A stretch of DNA of 64,000 bases. It comes from Gerris lacustris (Eukaryota > Arthropoda > Insecta > Hemiptera > Gerridae). Under the pieces are notes generated by a model. It saw nothing but the letters and a program-made list of their open reading frames with translations. It was not told the origin of the DNA and made no database searches. Each line of letters begins with the position of its first letter. Within the stretch, counting starts at the first letter, position 1. The stretch spans positions 25,198,173 through 25,262,172 of the forward strand of contig OX578279.1 of NCBI GenBank assembly GCA_951217055.1. Reading direction: 5' to 3'. Positions 60,114 to 64,000 of this stretch are shown piece after piece. Position numbers and translations under genes: made by a program.

Positions 60114-61536
60114 CGGTCTGCATAAAAACATCAGCTATTGCTATTTTGTTTACAGTAAACTAACCAATATTTCTTAGTGAGTTTTATTCATTCCTCGTTA
60201 TATCAGTTGTTGTTTGTCTAATGATTAATTAAGTTTATTTTTTTAATGTGCTATACATTTTTTACTTAATGTTACATATGGAACCTGTTAAAATAAATGT
60301 ATTAGCATTATTCCTGATTTGTTCTTTATTTTTGTTGTCTCCCTATTCCTGTTAAATATTTAAATTATTTATAACAACCCCCTAGTCATAAACAATACGA
60401 AATACATATAATAATTACAAGTATTCCCTTGAACTCTAGCTAGATTTATTTATTTAATATTATTCAGTAGCATAAACAACTATTTAACATATAATTTATT
60501 TTCTTATTACATTATTTAGTTGCCTACCATATACATTAAATCTAGACATAAACAAACAACATTTATATTATTGTCCTGTTTGAAATTAGATTAATGCTAT
60601 AGCTTAAATAAATGTATGTTCGTTTTAGGATTTATGAAAACTGATTATCTACATAATTCGTTATTGCTATAAGATATTAATTGAAACTACTGCAACACTA
60701 CATAAATTCATTCTATTTACTGTATGTCCTCACGCAATGTACTCGTAACTTCACTTAAAAATAAAATACATGTTAAGTCCTACTAATGAAATATATATAT
60801 CTCCATTTGATCTGCTCAAACTACTTTTTTATTCCCTTTACCGCAAGCTTTGTCCTACTTCATTATTGATATTAAAATGAAGGAAGTTTTTATTCAAAAC
60901 CAGAAGCTATAATTGAGATAAATTAAATCATTTTTTTTTTAAACATAAACAGGAGAGGAAAACAAAAAATAAATCACTTTTTTATTATTCGAATGAGATT
61001 TTCAAAAGGTTAAAAACGAGCCAATAAGCTTGAAAAATAAATTTATTTTTATAATTTACGATACTTTCCCTCTCTCACGACTTTATTCAGACTGATACCA
61101 CAATATTAAAACCGAATGAAAAATGTTCTTTTTTTCAATAACCACAATCGGAAATAATTAGGATGAGGACAATATTGTTTTTTTTAATTTCCTTTTCGAG
61201 GGTTTCACATTGTTCAGTGGTTTTTATGTGTAAAGCAAAAGTGAGAAAGTTAAAAAATATTCGTTGACCTGGTGGTTTTTTAGAGAAGAAAAAAAAAATG
61301 TGTGGAAACTGGATTATCATTGGAGGCGATAAAATTTGTAGAAGTGGAAAGAGAACGAATGGAAAATTTAGTTGAATGCTAGCGTGAGATATTCCAGTAG
61401 CTTCAGATATTTCAGCTTGTTCCCTGTTGTGGTTTTAACTGTGGAAACGCCTGGTCCTAAAGTCCCTACATATCCATTTTGATTAATGGTTTTAGAGCGT
61501 CTCTGTTTAGGGCTAACTAGAGACCTAGGGTCCTTT
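60114..61536. other. AT-rich spacer
   Basis: Nothing recognisable. Confidence 0.5.
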
Positions 61537-61835
61537 ACATAACGTAGTGGTTAGAGCGGTCATATGGTCAAAACTCAAGCATGTAATGCTAAAGTGTTGT
61601 TACTAACTTTCATCTCTCTCTCGTGTTTCCTATCTAATGCTCACTTCCACATTCATTACACCCTTTGAATTTCTACTATTCCTAATATATCTTCCTTTAA
61701 TGGCTTTTTTTGTCCCTAGCATCTTTATGATATTTAAATTGATTTAAGTATTCTGCTGGACTATAAAAATTCTATTCTGTCAACATTATTCATATGGAAA
61801 AGGATCGAGTGTTCAAATCCCCTGCTACGTTAGCA
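61537..61835 (+). mobile_element. Split tRNA-like sequence, possibly a SINE with an insertion
   Basis: At 61541-61560 the sequence AACGTAGTGGTTAGAGCGGT looks like a tRNA 5' end with an A box. At 61810-61822 GTTCAAATCCC is a good B box, and it is followed by GCTACGTTAG. The 5' TAACGTAG and the 3' CTACGTTA are exactly complementary, so an acceptor-like stem can form across about 270 bp. A normal tRNA would have only about 40 bp between the boxes, so roughly 200 bp is extra. It may be a tRNA relic or SINE head broken by an insertion; an intact tRNA gene is ruled out. Confidence 0.4.
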
Positions 61836-64000
61836 CCTACTTTCATAGCTATATTAAGAAAAATGACATGAAGACAAAAAGAACAATAGTATATAAATCT
61901 ATTAGCAGAACTATAACAGATAGTGTTGGTAACATTAAGAAGAACTTCCTCTTTATGCATTGAGGAGAGTTTTTTTTTTTAAATGGATAGAGAGTATGGG
62001 GTTTGGACTAAAGGATTGGGATGGTGAGTTATGGAGTCATGGAAGATTTTGTATGGGGAGGAGGCTAAGTTATGGATAAATGGGACTTTAAAGTCTCTGT
62101 GAAGGTTATGGTTGGAGCATTGGTTATTCTCCTTAGGATTTGATGGTTTGGATCCGATAGGAGTTGGAACACTTGGTGCAACCCCAAAGTTCAATGCCAA
62201 ATGTATGGGCTTGGTTATAGTTTATCAATGAGTAATTTGTTATGCTTGTTGAGTTTAGATGTATGGTGTAGGAGTCATTATAAAAGTTTGTAAGGTCTGT
62301 TGCAGTCATATCGTTTGAGTTTTGTGTGGTGTTCGGTCATCATGTTAGTCGCTGATCCAGGTGAAATCATAGATAGTGGACATTGCTAGAGTGGGGAATA
62401 GGAGTTTGGTTTAGGAATACAAGTTCGTAATTGCCGTGTCTAAAATTGAATGTTATATGGATACTTTAATTCTTGTTAATTTTAATCCTCCATTTTTTAG
62501 CTATGTTTGTAGAAGTGAGAAATGTTCTTGTATTTGATCGTAAACAAAAATGTTCCGAATCGAGGAAAAATGATTCCAGGGTTGTTTCTAAGTAGAAGAT
62601 TAGATTAAAGATTAAAGAAAGTGCTAAGTCCTAAAATCTCTTGTAAAGAGCGTTCTCAATCAAAAAGCCTTCACCTTCTAATCCCATGTTTACAGTAATT
62701 ATCATAATTAATATAATAAGATTGCAATTCTATTATGTTGCCACCACTTGACTTTACAAAGCTTCCAAGTCCATTCTATTTAATATATTCTCTCTGTGTA
62801 TTTATCCTTTATAATTTCATCTTGATAAAAATGCTTCTTAAACAGAATTAAATAATTTTATTATGCTATGATATAAACGTAAAATTTTCCTATTTTGGTC
62901 CTCAAGAGCGTATCACTGAACACAAGTTGCTTTTGTGGAACTTTTTTAAAATAAATATGTACTCTTTGCTCCTTAATATATTTAGCTCGGAAAGAAACCC
63001 ATTTTGAAACAGAATTAAATAAATTGTAGTACCTATGATAAGTTCTTTAAATTTTCCTCCTGGTTCTTACAGAGAAAAACGATAAACTAAGTTGATTAGA
63101 GAAAGAATGTCGGACATTTTCTCAAGAATTCTATTAAGAGTTTTTTTGATGTATATAAAATTCAACCTTTTGGTATTTCGTACCCTTTTCACCCTAACAT
63201 TACTTACATTGGTCCCTCCTTTTTATAAAAGGGGCATTTTTAATTAGAATGTAAAAAGGAGTTTTGTATTCATTACTTACTAATTTCAAATATTTATTTT
63301 CTCGGGAACTCTTGGCGTTTTAGATTTTAAAAGAACATTTTAAAGCATTTTGATGTGATTAAATAAAGAAGAAAAACATTTTTTTTTTTCTAAAAATTGC
63401 AATTATATTTGGTAAATACCAAAACGCTTTTTAACCTAAATATTATTTTTTTGAATAAGATTTAATTTTAATTAAATTGTTATAAATTAATTTGTACAGA
63501 TTTTTTTAATTTATAACTTGAAAGCGTAAAACATAGAAATAGGAAAACATTATGAGGGTGGAGGGGAGGTGGCTTTATACAAATCAGGACATCTCTGAAC
63601 TCGATGTGACTATATCTAAGTTTAAAAATACCTGTCAGTCCGTCTCCTCTTTTTATCTCAAGAAAGACAATGAGTATAAAAGCATCATAATATAATGCTG
63701 CCTAGAAATAATTTTTTCGAGCTTTAGTTGAGCAAACTATGTGTGTTGCTTCCGTCGAAATTTTGGGTATGTGAACAAAATAAAAAAGCTAGTTTGACTA
63801 GTTAATTGCAATTTTCACTCTTTTAGTTTAAGCCACACACCCTGATCAAATCCATTATGTATTGTCCATTGACAATAAATAAAGGAGTTGTAGGCGGGAC
63901 CATAATTGACCAGCTATGTCACTGATTTAAAATTTGCAATTTAGGCCGTTCCATCGTCGAAATTTTATATTATAAATTTCAATCGTTACACATAAAATCT
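61836..64000. other. AT-rich spacer
   Basis: 62000-62200 is less AT-rich and holds a 73-codon minus-strand frame starting at TTG with no recognisable domain. Nothing else is supported. Confidence 0.5.

Overview
This window reads as nuclear DNA of an invertebrate, most likely an arthropod, and is overwhelmingly non-coding. It is very AT-rich and full of long (AT)n tracts, poly-G/poly-C tracts, fold-back elements and nested DNA transposons. No bacterial-style gene, operon, rRNA or CRISPR array is present, and the longest open frames are low-complexity or chance frames. The one recognisable host protein-coding segment is a single 108-nt internal exon on the minus strand (35384-35491) with clean splice sites. 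It encodes the RNP1 half of an RNA-recognition motif of the hnRNP C/RALY type. Its sequence resembles arthropod members of that family as I remember them. A copepod such as a sea louse would fit the base composition and repeat load, but that is an inference.

Layout. 1-3400: AT-rich spacer with a tRNA-derived SINE carrying perfect 14-bp target-site duplications. 3460-8360: AT-rich spacer, one copy of a two-copy repeat and an (AT)n tract. 8362-9472: a nest in which a 1.1-kb element with ~110-bp inverted ends contains a PIF/Harbinger relic and a small 8-bp-duplication MITE. 9500-16700: spacer, a second MITE carrying a hairpin-bearing insert, a truncated SINE, a tandem duplication and a fold-back. 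16730-19100: a poly-G, three-unit repeat element followed by a CAGA-tailed repeat. 20700-26000: Penelope-like and mariner relics, an 835-bp fold-back, and a MITE with another element inside it. 26000-33100: (AT)n tracts, a second hairpin-repeat copy, a second poly-G element, and a terminal-inverted-repeat element next to a hammerhead-like core. 34800-36050: a Copia-type LTR with a primer-binding site, the RRM exon, and a 7 x 69-bp intronic minisatellite. 37700-45500: a decayed reading frame, direct-repeat elements, and a possible non-coding first exon next to a CpG-rich stretch. 47000-64000: a third hairpin repeat, a possible solo LTR, nested palindromes, CAGA-family copies, a GC-rich terminal-inverted-repeat element, a Penelope-like inverted repeat with a hammerhead-like core, and a split tRNA-like sequence.

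How it fits together. The only inferred gene runs on the minus strand through about 35.4 kb. The Copia LTR would lie in the intron downstream of its exon and the 69-bp minisatellite in the intron upstream. I could not find the neighbouring exons, so introns are probably long or the exons lie outside the window. Everything else is mobile-element history: several layers of insertion into insertion, with target duplications that let the order be read. The points most worth a second look are the hammerhead-like RNA cores, the hairpin repeat whose stems are kept by G-U pairs, the Copia primer site with 30 nt of initiator-tRNA complementarity, and the minisatellite whose every unit carries the splice-acceptor string of the adjacent exon.
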